A stretch of DNA of 64,000 nt from Membranipora membranacea (taxonomy: Eukaryota; Bryozoa; Gymnolaemata; Cheilostomatida; Membraniporidae), in NCBI GenBank assembly GCA_914767715.1, contig OU612068.1, positions 186,001 through 250,000 on the forward strand. Direction: 5' to 3'. The notes under the pieces were generated by a model, which made no database searches, had not been told where the DNA came from, and saw only the letters and a list, made by a program, of their open reading frames with translations. Within the stretch, counting starts at the first letter, position 1, and every line of letters begins with the position of its first letter. Position numbers and translations under genes: made by a program. This document shows positions 19,584 to 36,400 of the stretch, piece after piece.

Positions 19584-21034
19584 ATCCTTGTGTCTGATTT
19601 ACAATAAGAGTTTCTCAGCCTGACAGCCTGACAGCCTCCCCTCTTATCATACAGGCACTAACGTAGTCGTAAAGCACTAATGGTAGCGGCGGCGGAGGCA
19701 GCTGCTGTTCTTAGTGAGAATTCTTGTGTAGGCTGATTGCGTTGTGTTACACGTTATGATTTGGCAGCTCAGGCAGCTCTGCTTTATCTAACAGTATATC
19801 AATCTGAGCATCAGATTGGATGCACGTATAGAATGTACAGAAGAAGGCGGATATTTATCATTACAGGCTGTCTAATTAATCGTAAGGCTAATATTATCTA
19901 CTCTCAATTATTAGTGCAATTTGCTAATAAGACGATGTGTACGATTGCAGTAATAGAATAGAGTAGTTTAGAAATAATGTGAGATGAGCCTCAGATGAGT
20001 TTATTATGTCTATGAGGTAAAGCTTTGTGCTCTGCTGCTTATAATATTGCATCTAAAAGTGAAGCAAACATATTTGCGCGTACAACGACCCAATTAACAT
20101 TTTACTCCAGGTCGGTTTATGATTGTTGGAATGTAAAAGTTTTCTTATAACTATTGCATTAGTGGCAATAAAGTACTCGTAAATGTCATTATTTCTTATA
20201 AGCGGAACTGAGATACTCAACTCCAAAACAAAATGCTCACATTATTTGTCACCCCAACATTAGTCTGCATTCTGGCTAGTAAACATCGCCCTCCCCCCAC
20301 CGGTATCTGCTCATGAACATTTTTCCTATCACTTTATTTTTATAATCCTATGAGTGGCAACATCAACGCTGTATGGAGATGGAATAAAACATTGTTAACA
20401 AAATCCAGACTTGAGATAGATTTCATTTAGTTGAGCTGTTGATGAGAATAGGGCAGAAGTTGGTCTCCTCCTGACAGCGATCGAGGAATTGCAGCAATGC
20501 AATATGCACCTCTTACAACATCAAGACCAAAGAAAATTGAATATTATAGTTATAGATTTGATAGCAACGAGGAAGGGAGTCTTTTCATTGAAGCTAGTCG
20601 TGTATTTATGTCACTTCCATGACTTAAAATGAGATAAAGCGATTGTTGAAAGTTCATTGTCATTTTTGATGCCACATTATGTAAGGGCTCAAATGTTGTC
20701 TTGGTTGTTGGTAGCAAGGGTTTCTCGCCCTAGTTAGTAGAAGTATTTCATAATCAATAATAAAATACCAATACAAGTGCCTAATATTCTGCATTGCATT
20801 GCATCGCTGACAATGTGATGCGATGTGGCAAAATTTGATAATATCAATCTGGGATCTGACTTTGGAGTTGCCCTTCCTGTTTAAAGAAAAGACAACTGCA
20901 ATAATATTGATACAAAAAGATGTCTATCTTGTTACTCTCTGCTGAAGGGAGGTATGTAAATCACCATCTGTATGGCAGCTTTGAGAGAGAAAAATTTTGA
21001 TCAGTCATTGTGATAAATTTCCACTAATATTATC
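19584..21034. other. Intergenic / divergent promoter region, Ig gene and SEM1
   Basis: About 1.45 kb between the divergent starts of the Ig gene (-) and SEM1 (+). It contains a 'cagcctgacagcctgacagcc' direct repeat near 19617 and a GC-richer patch at 19680-19720. No gene or recognised motif. Confidence 0.4.
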
Positions 21035-24000
21035 ATGGCAGCAGAACAAAAGAAACAAAATTTGGACTTATTGGAGGAGGATGATGAGTTTGAAGAGTTT
21101 CCTGCCGAAGGTAAGATATAAGGATATGAGCTGACCAAGATAATCCAATGCTTTTCTGCGTATGTATGTATATTTATAATATATATATATAATTAATATT
21201 TATATACGAGGGCCCCTGGGACTTACATGTCTTTACTTTGCCAATGTCCACTATCAACGACCCAAAAAACACCAAACAGGGTAAGACACAAAAAAAAATT
21301 TTGTGTCTCACCCTGTTTGGTGTTTTTTGGGTGGTTGAACCGATTTCTTGAACCTAAACCGATTTCTTCGACAAATCAATAGGATGTGCTACCTCATCTG
21401 AGGTAAGGAAACTGAGGTAAGGATAGTGGACACATTGGCAAAGTAAAGACATGTAAGTCCCAGGGGCCCACGTATATATATACTCTACTTTATACTAACT
21501 AATGTAATTTAATAATTTACTACTTAATTTCACTCTACACTACCACAGCAGAGATAATACCTGACTACACACAGTCTAGCCGTATCTCAAAGACAACAAT
21601 AGGCCCCTCTTTTTGTTTTGTTTCAAAAAACAAAACGCAAAAGGGTCCTTTACTCCGAGTCCTTGCTTTAAGATAAGACCACTGAGGTCAAGAGTCAGGG
21701 ACAGACCTGGGTCCAAGTCATGGTAAGTCAAGTCATCGTCAAGTCAAGTCAAAGTCACGACTTGACTTGACTTAACAAAATTATGACTTGACTTGATGTC
21801 GAAAACAAATAGACAACACTTGACTTGACTTAACGAAAAATTGACTTTGACTTGACTTGGGAGTTGTCCTGACTTTGGTCAAGTCAACATAAGTCAATGT
21901 GTGAAATTTTATAACATAATGTAGAAAGAGATATAGGAAGGATAATCATAACTGAGAACCCCAACTCTGAAACCCCAACTCTGAAACCCCAACTCTGAAA
22001 CCCCAACTCTGAAACCCCAACTCTGAAACCCCAACTCCGAAACAGAAAACCCAACTTCTCAGCTATGGGTAAGTAGTCAGAGTTCCTGCCTTACATATTA
22101 GTTGTCTTCTCTTGTTGTCTTGTAATCAGTAAAATGAAAAAGGTATCCCATGATGCAATATTAATATAGTCTGATCATATAGTGCAGGTTTATTCAGAAG
22201 ACTGCTTGTATCATCATCAACATCATCATCATCATCAGACAGAAATCCTTCTAGTCTAAGGATGTTTCACACTTTTTCTTTTTGTGCTTCTCACAACAGC
22301 ATGAAACATTTCATTTGTCATCATTGACACAATAAAGGTACATATATACAATGAAGTAACAATGCTGAATTGCGTACACACCCATACCATCTTTCGTTTG
22401 TGGGGAGGGGAGCAAATCCCGATTAGTAGAGCAACTCCTGAGGACCTAACTAACTCCTCCACGATTTGGAGTCACCCGGGATTGAAATAAATTCCGAGTT
22501 GATTTTCACTGTTAATGAGCGTGACTTTGCCATCAAGTCACCCATCTTTGACTTGACTTGACTTACAAAAATCATGACTTGACTTGATGGCAAAAAAATA
22601 GACACCAATTGACTTGACTTGGTGTAAATGTGACTTGACTTATGACTTGACAATGACTTGACTTGCGATGACTTGGACCCAGGTCTGGTCAGGGAGAATG
22701 GTGGAGTGAGTAATCAAGTCTAGCGCTAGTCACACGTAAGTTAGTAGTCTCCATCCACTCACACCAAAGGGTGGGACACTAACTCCTTGCTCACATCAAT
22801 CAAGAACAACATGTTTTAAGGCCTCATCATGACTTACCCCAGCAAAGTATCCTGTGTGCGATCATCAGGGTGTCCGTCAATTATAGTCCACAAGTGTTGC
22901 TGTGCCCAGTCATTGCTATCACTTTGCTCAGAATCATGCTTTATTGGTCTTTCAAGCAGGCAAATTCGTTTGTTAGATAAGGTTTGACTTAGCAGTGAGC
23001 GGCTCAGCGCAATCAGGAGTGCTTATGGCAGCTGTCATTTGTAAGACACTTGCAAGTTGGACTGTGCTTTTGCTATGATATTAGGTATGGGCCGGTTACG
23101 ACCATATGCTCTTAGTTATACATAGTTTGCTATATATTACATATACTCATATATTATATAGACTTATATAACACATTACATACACTTATATATATTATAT
23201 AGACTGGGGTAAGGATGAAGAGGATGAGATGGATAAGAAGATATGGGAGGATAACTGGGATGATGATAATGTAGAGGATGACTTCTCTGTACAACTCAGG
23301 TATGTCTGAATATCGTCACACCACATCGTCATAATATCGACACCACATCGTCAGTCAATAATACCACTATGTCTCACTCATTGATATATATTCATGGATT
23401 AGTGGAATATATCTGATCCTGAACAAGCATGACAATATATGTATGTTTGCTTGAAATAATTTCTCGTATTTGACTGTTCCAAAAGTTCAGTAATTGCTAC
23501 AGCTGACCCCTTGTACACATTGATCAAATATATTTCCTGTGTTTTCACCCTGACCACATGATATACTATTGCATGTATATCTCTGATCGAAATTGCGTGA
23601 ATTAATTCACTTAGTAAGAGTACCATCACACAAAAATTGGTGTGACGACCTGTGTTCAATTTAAAAAATTAGGTGTGGGTACATGTTAGGTACTGCTACT
23701 AAATTGACTCAAACAATCAGAGATACATGTATATCGATGTCAGTGTGCTTGTTGTGTTTTAAAAGTTCATAACTGGGACCATCAGTCAGTACATGACGTT
23801 AAAGCTACCAGAATTTCAGCTAGATCCAATTACTGACACAAAGCTACATGCTGATGAAATTTCTCATAAACATACTGTGTATTTTACGACTATGCCATGT
23901 ATTCATATCAATGGTCTCACTGTTAATTATATCACAAGGTGCATGTTAATAGCATGGAGATATGAATGGACCAAGTCTTACAAGCTTATGTTTCTGTTGT

Positions 24001-24051
24001 AGACTAGAGCTGGTGAAGCAGGGACACAAGGTGGAACCAATGCAACAATAA
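21035..24051 (+). CDS. SEM1: 26S proteasome subunit SEM1/DSS1
   Basis: A small, intrinsically disordered acidic protein, a subunit of the proteasome lid; family members also act in the TREX-2 and BRCA2 complexes. Exons 21035-21110, 23203-23299 and 24003-24051 give 73 aa (human 70). Both family hallmark blocks are present: [14 protein letters not shown] in exon 1 and [15 protein letters not shown] in exon 2, the two acidic/aromatic segments that bind partner proteins. The C-terminal helix follows ([10 protein letters not shown]). Start: the only ATG before the acidic block, in context 'tatcATGG'. Intron 1 (2.1 kb) contains two MITEs; intron 2 carries a dispersed repeat. Convergent with CCT5, 256 bases between stop codons. 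Confidence 0.95.
21210..21469. mobile_element. 260-bp MITE with long TIRs, SEM1 intron 1
   Basis: It begins GGGCCCCTGGGACTTACATG and ends as the inverse complement; the near-perfect TIR continues through TCTTTACTTTGCCAATGTCCAC, over 40 bp. A second internal palindrome is centred near 21296 (caaacagggt...accctgtttg around a run of A and T). No clear target-site duplication. Superfamily unknown. Confidence 0.8.
21702..22687. mobile_element. hAT-like MITE with 8-bp target duplication
   Basis: The TIR begins CAGACCTGGGTCCAAGTCA, with the exact complement at the right end. Both sides are flanked by GTCAGGGA (21694-21701 and 22688-22695), a perfect 8-bp target-site duplication. The subterminal regions are dense with CAAGTCA / TGACTTG repeats in both orientations, like the clustered subterminal transposase-binding repeats of hAT elements. 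The interior has a 14-bp tandem repeat and no transposase. Non-autonomous, inside SEM1 intron 1. Confidence 0.85.
21957..22043 (+). repeat. 14-bp tandem repeat inside the hAT-like MITE
   Basis: About six copies of 'aaccccaactctga', nearly identical, the last with one change. Confidence 0.9.
23553..23668 (-). repeat. Dispersed repeat, copy 2 (SEM1 intron 2)
   Basis: Inverse-orientation relative of 2013-2135. Moderately diverged, with several substitutions and small indels. Confidence 0.6.
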
Positions 24052-24307
24052 CTCTTACATTATCACTGCCTTTACTCATGTATCATGTACATTGTATATA
24101 CTTTTGTGCACAATATAATAATTTAAAATGAATTACAAGTAAAATATAGAAGTTGATTGTATTGTCCAAAGAAATAATAGTTACAAATAACATCAGTTTG
24201 TTCACAACAAGCATAACTCCACACGTCCAAGTTAAGAGCTTGGCAAAAAAGGGTGACACAGAAATGTTACGTATTGAGCTGCACAAGTTTAAAGTAGAAT
24301 ATTTTAA

Positions 24308-29224
<4,917 letters not shown>

Positions 29225-29461
29225 GGTGATGGAAGATGTCAACTAGGATAGTTAGTATTTTCAGATGTTCCTTCAGCTTACTCAGTCAGTCCTACTATGA
29301 AGAAAAAAGCTATGGCGTCTGTTTACATCCGAACTTTCTCGCCTGGTCCGAGAATTTCATGCTGTTGCCAAGGAGATATAATGCTTTTGTTGGAAATCAC
29401 ATGGGAGATTTTTTACAACTATATCAGTTGCAAACTATCCTGAATCACAGAACTACATAAC
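29225..29461. promoter_or_regulatory. Bidirectional promoter, CCT5 / SPMIP11-like, with possible RFX half-site
   Basis: Only 237 bases separate the two start codons. At 29363-29376 the sequence GTTGCCAAGGAGAT matches one half (GTTGCC) of the RFX X-box used by ciliary genes; the second half is poor. The arrangement is seen directly; the X-box is inference. Confidence 0.4.
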
Positions 29462-30761
29462 ATGGCTTTCTTTGGATTAACACAAATAGGCTATCAAAAC
29501 AAAGTAAGACAGTATACTTTGAGACCAGATTATACAACAGAACAATGGATGAGAAGGGAGCAAAAGCCAGGTGGAACAGATATAACCCCCCTACCACCTA
29601 TTGCAGGTTATGTTCCTCCAAGAAGATCTATAGTACCTAAAAGTCAAACATCAGGATATGGAGCTGGACCTGGTGTACAAGGAGAAGAATCATGGAAAGA
29701 GCATATGAGACTGAGGTTTAAACACTGCAGAAATCCCAAAGGTAAGTCACTGAAGGACTCTCAGGAATTTTGCAGCAAAGTTACCTGCGACAAGTATAGA
29801 AGGAAACAAATGTCCCTGTATATACTTATGTACTGCTGGTCTGGTGGGCAGAAATATTGCAACAAGGCATGCATTGAGAGGACACTTGATACCCAGCTTC
29901 TGTGTTATATATTTCCACCAACTGGCCACAGACTTTTTCTAGGACAACTCTGGTATTAAATATTTGATTCTTAAATCTCATTAATGAGCTTAAACTAAAG
30001 CATTAACAACCCTTAAGAGTACTAAGCTTATTGCGAGCAATGCAGGCTTTATTGCAGGTAATACTATTAGTGGACGAGATTTCATTTGAGTTGATCCTAA
30101 TATTGCTCTGTACTATCATGAAGTGTAGATGAAAAAACTGAACTGAAGCTTTAGTCACCATGAAAAGGTGCCAAATCTAAATTGACCATTGATTTCCCAC
30201 ACATGCTAGTATTCTGTGTTAGCAACATATACATGATATACAAAAACAAAAACAGCCGCTGTATATTGATTCACAATTATCTTTTTTAAAGATCCAATCC
30301 AGTTATACAGCCGGCCGATCACCACAACTCAGGATGTAGCAGCATGGCGAAAAGATGAGCCTTTACACAAGCGAGAGCCATGGACGTATGTCCCTCGGCA
30401 TAGCCATGTTAATAGTGAGATGACCAAGTAAGCACTTGCATAGTATTTCTCCAATCATCCAATTCAATACAATCTAACCCATCAAATATCCTATTCCTGC
30501 TAAAACCATTGTATGGCTGTATGTATGTATATGTAATTCATTATCCCATGTTTGATAAAACTAAGATTGTGAAAGCCTGCCAATATCACAGATAAAATAT
30601 GATGCAAAATATAAAAAGGTCGTTATGTAAAAAATGTGGTAGTAAATCTTTTTTTTACATCTATATTGGTCTTTATATGCTGCCATTAACAATGCATTTT
30701 GATTTTTTCCAGGTTTGTTCATGATATGCAGCTAACCAACAGGGAGTTCTCTCTTTATTGA
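29462..30761 (+). CDS. Sperm microtubule inner protein, SPMIP11/TEX49-like
   Basis: Exons 29462-29741, 30292-30427 and 30713-30761 join in frame to 154 aa. The start MAFFGLTQIGYQN and the end FVHDMQLTNREFSLY match my recollection of SPMIP11 (TEX49), a protein found inside the doublet microtubules of sperm flagella. The middle exon (RPITTTQDVAAWRK then PWTYVP) looks like other microtubule inner proteins, with scattered Trp, Tyr and Pro and little regular secondary structure. No signal peptide or membrane segment. Reading past the first donor would give a 165-aa ORF, but the GTAAGT at 29742 and the matching downstream exons argue for splicing. That this is a real three-exon gene is well supported; the family name is less certain. 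Confidence 0.75.
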
Positions 30762-33425
30762 GGAGTTCCCAAATTAAAAACATCAAAAAGAAGACTAAAT
30801 CATCTCAATGACTGTAAATATCACGACACGGGTCACATCAAGGTCACACTAAGGCCATGTCAAGGAGTGACCAAGAAACTGCTCACAAGCTGTGCTGATT
30901 ATATGTGATTCTTCCATTCTGATCAATATATGCAACTAACAGAACAATTCATATCATTGTCACCAAAGAAACCATTCAGTGAGATTATTCTCCATTATAG
31001 TTTCTCTTTATTTGACACTGACACCAGGGCCCTGCTGACACAGCGCTGCAGTTTTAGTGAGGAGATTTACTCTCTTATCTTATAATCTGAGTGCCTTTTG
31101 TAAATACTGACATTGTTGAAATTGAAATTCATTTAGTGCTGTTATCATAGTATGATTATGATAGTAGTATTTAGATGGTGCTCAAACAGCATTATACTAA
31201 AATACTAATAGTAATATACCATTATACCATTATACCACAGTCTCAATGATCATCAAGATGACTGTTGTGTGACATAATAAGCAGAACCCTACAAAAAAAT
31301 TATCAATCTGCATATGCTCCCACTGCAGAATTGATTAGATATCAAATTCCTGAAATGGCAAAAGCATAAAATCAAGTTCAAAATTGAGATAAGGATTCGA
31401 GCTCATTTATGTAGTAATGACCCTTTTTTAGTTTATTATCAGGTATGAGTGCGAAGACAGCATTACACTCTTTCTTATGTACAGTCAGACAAATCGTGGA
31501 AATGTTGAAAAAAAAATTTCATAGTAGAATATTGGCCAGTATTATCACCTTCCGCTATTTCGAAAACGCTAAAAATGACTTTCCAGGTTTTCCAAAAAGG
31601 CCGAAAATGGTATTACTGTACCATATAAGTGTTTTGTGTCCATATTATTGGGAAAAATTTTTTTTTTTCAAAACATGGGAATGATTGTTTTTAGAGTTTT
31701 TATCTAACTATAAGAACAAAATGATAATCCCCTGCAGAAGAAGAAGAAGAAGAAGAAGAAAAACCTATCTAGAACCAGGTAGTAACAGCCTGTTATAAGA
31801 AAAGAATGGTTCAGATTACAAATAATAGAGATTTGCTGGATGACTGATGGTAGTCTCTTTTGCTCTTCCATCACACATTGATGATGCTAAAACTTATTAT
31901 TCTCCAAGTATTTCATTGCAAAGAATTGAAATTAATTGATGTCAGCAGGAAAAGGTCAAAGTCTGTGCTTTGCATAAAATTATTCAAAGTTGAATAGATA
32001 ATAGGGATTATTAATAACAGTATTGTTATGTATTGTATACTGTCAAGTTGATTAGTGAGCAACAAAATGTGATCTGCAAAGAATTTTAGTTTTTCCATCA
32101 TTTGTGGAAAAGTTATCCCTAGAACATTCAAATTATATGTGGAACGATAACAGCACATCATGTGACATGATGTCGTCGAAAATATGTTTTTTGAGATCGA
32201 GAGACATCAACAGCACTCCATTTGCATATCAAACAATATGATTACCTGGAATTATTTTTAGTCATTACTATGCCTTACAACCAATTTTTCATCAAAAGAT
32301 ATTGAAAGTAGATATTTCTTTTAAATAAATTTGGTGCCAATTTGTTGAGACACAGATTTTAGTTCGGTGCAGCGGATACAGTTTGGTAGTTGGGGATGTT
32401 GGTCTGCTGCGGGAGATACCCATACTACAATATGCTAGCAACTAGGAGTACAGCTCCTAGCTGTCACTCCCCTGCATGAAGTCCTAGGCAAGCTCATAAA
32501 AAGATGTTGGAAGTTTGTCCCCTCTGATCTGGCGGTCAGCTAGACCAAACCAAAAAAAGCCAAATCATATTTTACATTTATTGACTGCCACCAGTGAGCA
32601 ACTACCGACAAGATGAGCCCTAATGCAGACAAATCCATGGGTCTTGCTCACTTATTGATGGAACAATTTAAATTCTGAGTTAAAATTATTTAAAAGGCCC
32701 CTTTTTTGTTTTTTTTGCGACACTTAAAAGGAACCTTTGATATTTTTCTGACAGTTTGAGAACAAGCTTGTCTGATTGAAAGTGAACGATATTTTTGAGC
32801 GATGCGTTAGTGTAGAGATAATTTGCTTTAGAGAGCATCGCCCCACCTGCTTAGACATCCGCTGAGACAAAATTCTCTAGTCTAGTCCTTAATGGTGCAC
32901 GTCAACTGTATCTGACTTTATTATTGAGAGATCCCGCACTGTCAAGCAAGGGCAATCAGTATTTTCAAACTAGTAAAAGTATGTTAGTTGAAGATATTCT
33001 TCATCATTATTTGGCACATGCAAGGGATCTTTAATTTTTAAGAGCTCACACTCTTTTATCTGTCAACATCTCTGGAGAGAGAGCAAACATATTTTCTTAT
33101 CGATGAAAACAGACATGCAAACAAAGTTGTCTTCTCATATCTATGGAAATTTCATTTATAAGCCCGCCTCTTTCAGGTAAAATGACCAATCAAAATCTCT
33201 GTTTAGTTCAGTGCAGGGCAGATTTTCATATGGCATTGTTTACAAATGTATGACAACCACTCACCTCTAAAAAAACTTTTTCATTTTTTTATCAACAATT
33301 CCTTATTCAGACTGACTGAGGACATTTACTAAAACCTGATACCTTATATACAGGGCCTGTCTATATGAACATAGCCATTCATCACTGTCTGACCCTGTGA
33401 AAAGCTGCATGTTAAGGACAAAGTA
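30762..33425. other. Intergenic, SPMIP11-like to CCDC13
   Basis: AT-rich, with short ORFs of no recognisable content and a (GAA)n microsatellite at 31737-31763. No supported gene. Confidence 0.5.
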
Positions 33426-36400
33426 ATGGCTGATAATGATGAAGAAGCTTTGAAAAAAAAGTTTGAGCAGCTTCAACTACAGCAGCAGCAAAAACTTCAG
33501 AAGAGAAAAGAGAAGAAACAGAAGCAACAGGATGATGCTAGAACAGAAGCACTGGAAGCTGAGAAGACAACAGCCTCAGCTTTTGGAGTTGATGATGAAC
33601 TTGATCTTAAGGTAGGCCAGAGATAGATAACTCAGGCAGGCAAGGGTCAACTGGTTCATTATTAATATTTTACCCTCAGCTAAGTAGAGTTGTCTCAGCT
33701 GATGATTCTTAGCTCCTAGCGCCGACTTCAGCGTCGTGACTTCCTATTTGGTCAAGCTATTCAATGCAGATAGAAATCATCTGAAAATTATCAATACTTC
33801 AGCCTTGGCATTCTACCCAAACTAAAACTCATATACTTCAAGCAATGAATTGCTTCAAGGCATCATTTAGTAAATGAAATAAATACCTAGTCAGATATGG
33901 TGGGCGTCTGGCTCCACTAGGGCCCATTGGTTGACAGAAACAAATTATATGCCTATCTCCAACTTCATACTGGTTAGGTGAGTCAATACTGGAATACTGG
34001 AATGATGCCACTTAGATGTGGGTCATATCAATCTGCACAACTTACAAGTAAAGAGACGGGAGAAATCAGAGTACCCACTATCTCTGACCTGAATCTTCAT
34101 ATTAAGTTATTGTATAAGGAGTCTCATGAGCTTATTTATAATTGTAGACAGAGGATCCTCTCCCTAAATCAGCCTCATACCTCTCAACAGAATTAGTCGA
34201 GCATCTCAACGAACAGATCAGAGTAAGAGTGAAGGATTAACTGGCTGATAATCCGATAATATCATACAGCATGATAATTTGTATGACTTGGTTCAACATT
34301 ATACCCAGAAGATATGTGTTATGAGTCTTGATCAAAAGCATTGATAAAGCCATGCAAGGTGTTAGAGTTGGCTCTAACTCCTTGAGCAGCCATGTATGTA
34401 TGTATGTATAACATTAACGGGCATACATTACATCGTGGGTTATAAACTTAGTAGTCAGCCACATCAAACTCATGATTTAACGATACACTTGTCAGTGTGT
34501 TTTAGCTGTTTGTGTTGCTGGCTTGGACTGTGACAGATAACTTGTGTTTTGTTTGCAGGAATTGAAAGATGAGAATGGGCGACTGTTTAAGTTACTTAGT
34601 GAAAGAGATTACGAGATTAGGCAACTCAAAAAGAAACGAGAAGAGGATAAAATGGCATTAGCAGGTCAGTGCTCCTTTTGTATTGTCATCTCATATCTGA
34701 TAAACATACATTATAGTTCAATTATAACTGCAAAATGTTATAAGATTAGTTATTGTCTGATAATATAGAAAAACCTAATGTAATAACATCCAGTCGGCCT
34801 TATGACGTTGCATGTTGTCAAGAGTCTGGCACGGAATCAGTAGATTTTGTAGTGGAGGTACTGTATATAGTATTAAGTGTCAACAAGGGGTCAACAAGAG
34901 GTCAACAAGTTGCCTTTAAAGTGCCTCGACCGTATATAAGGGCCAGTCAATGTAAAGCGATCACCCAGCCATATCAAATTCAAATGGGGTTAGCAGCGTT
35001 CAAATTCCTCCTGCTTTTTCGGAATTAAGAGGAGAAGCAGTGAATTATTTTTAATGGGAATCAGACAAGCTGATGCGGAATTGTGTGATACACATGCCCA
35101 ATAAATTTTCATTCCAATAATGGCATTGGAAAGTGGTGAAAATATGACTGATGTCATACGAAATTGCCCAGTTCCGATGATTTCAAATCATCCGCTTCAA
35201 AATATACGAGCTCTTATTGGTCAATTTTGACGTTATGATTTATGGTTTTAGAGGTTGCCTAGATACTGTTGTCAAGATTGAAATTGACCGTTGTAATTAA
35301 ACCCTATAATCCCAAGTGTGATGAGCCAACACAACAATAGCTATATCATAGCTTCTATTCAACTTTATTTATGGGTGTCTGCGAATCACAATTTCTTATA
35401 TAACACACTTGACCACTTGAGAATGCAACCTGGACTGGCTGTTAGAGGCGGAGACCAAGGCCATTCTCCGCCTCTAATTACATTGATCAGCCAATGGTCT
35501 TGCCTGTCACTTCACATGATTAATCCCCTTGCACCCCCTTCGATTCCTACCTCTTTAACTGTTATTTTTATACTTTATACTCTATAAATAAATAAATAAA
35601 TAAGTGTAATACACTAATACAGTAATATGTGTAATTCAGTAATATATGTAATACACAAGTACACTAATACGTGTATCTCTGTTATATTATCACAGGCTCC
35701 TCATCACTATCCTCGGATACGGCAGCCGTTAAAATCGTCGAGCTCTCTAAGAAAGTTAGAGAACTTAATGCTTCATTGGAAACTAAAAAAACTGAAGCCA
35801 AGCAGCTATTTGGTCGATGTCGGCATCTAGAAAATGAGGTTAGCATGTTAAGCTTCTAAGTTAAGTTTTCGCAATTATAGACCGTCTTCAATGGCCTTGG
35901 TCTTGGATGAATATATATAAATGTTTGACAACTATGACATTCAAACTTAAATCGGGGCAAATGTTACTCAGGGCTCATCTGACTTGAGGGTCATGTCACT
36001 CAGGGCTCGTATATCTCAAGGCTAATATCACCGGTAGAATACATAGTGTCCAAGCATGGCACTAACAGTTATTTCAGCATCAAAATACCAGAGATGTTCT
36101 TCCCGTAGCTACTATAAATTCTATGACATATTTTCTAAAATTACAGCTCGGCCGTGAAGCTTTGGTAATTTGTAGCCTCTATCATAATTATATTTTAAAC
36201 AGCATGATATATTCATCTGTGTACATCAATTATTCTTAATATGATATATTTAGTGTCTCACACAATGTTATTTTAATTCACAGCAGTGAAGAAATCTTAG
36301 AGCACAGCGATATTATCAGTTCTTACTATATTTGTATCAGGGAGTAATGTAGCTCTCAGCTCTGTATGACAGCTGAGAGGAGCTTGTAGATCTCATCATC

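Noticed and set aside
33978-34196. 72-codon ORF in CCDC13 intron 1
   Set aside because: Overlaps real exon 2 (34148-34222) in a different frame; only the phase-0 frame TEDPLPKSASYL fits CCDC13.
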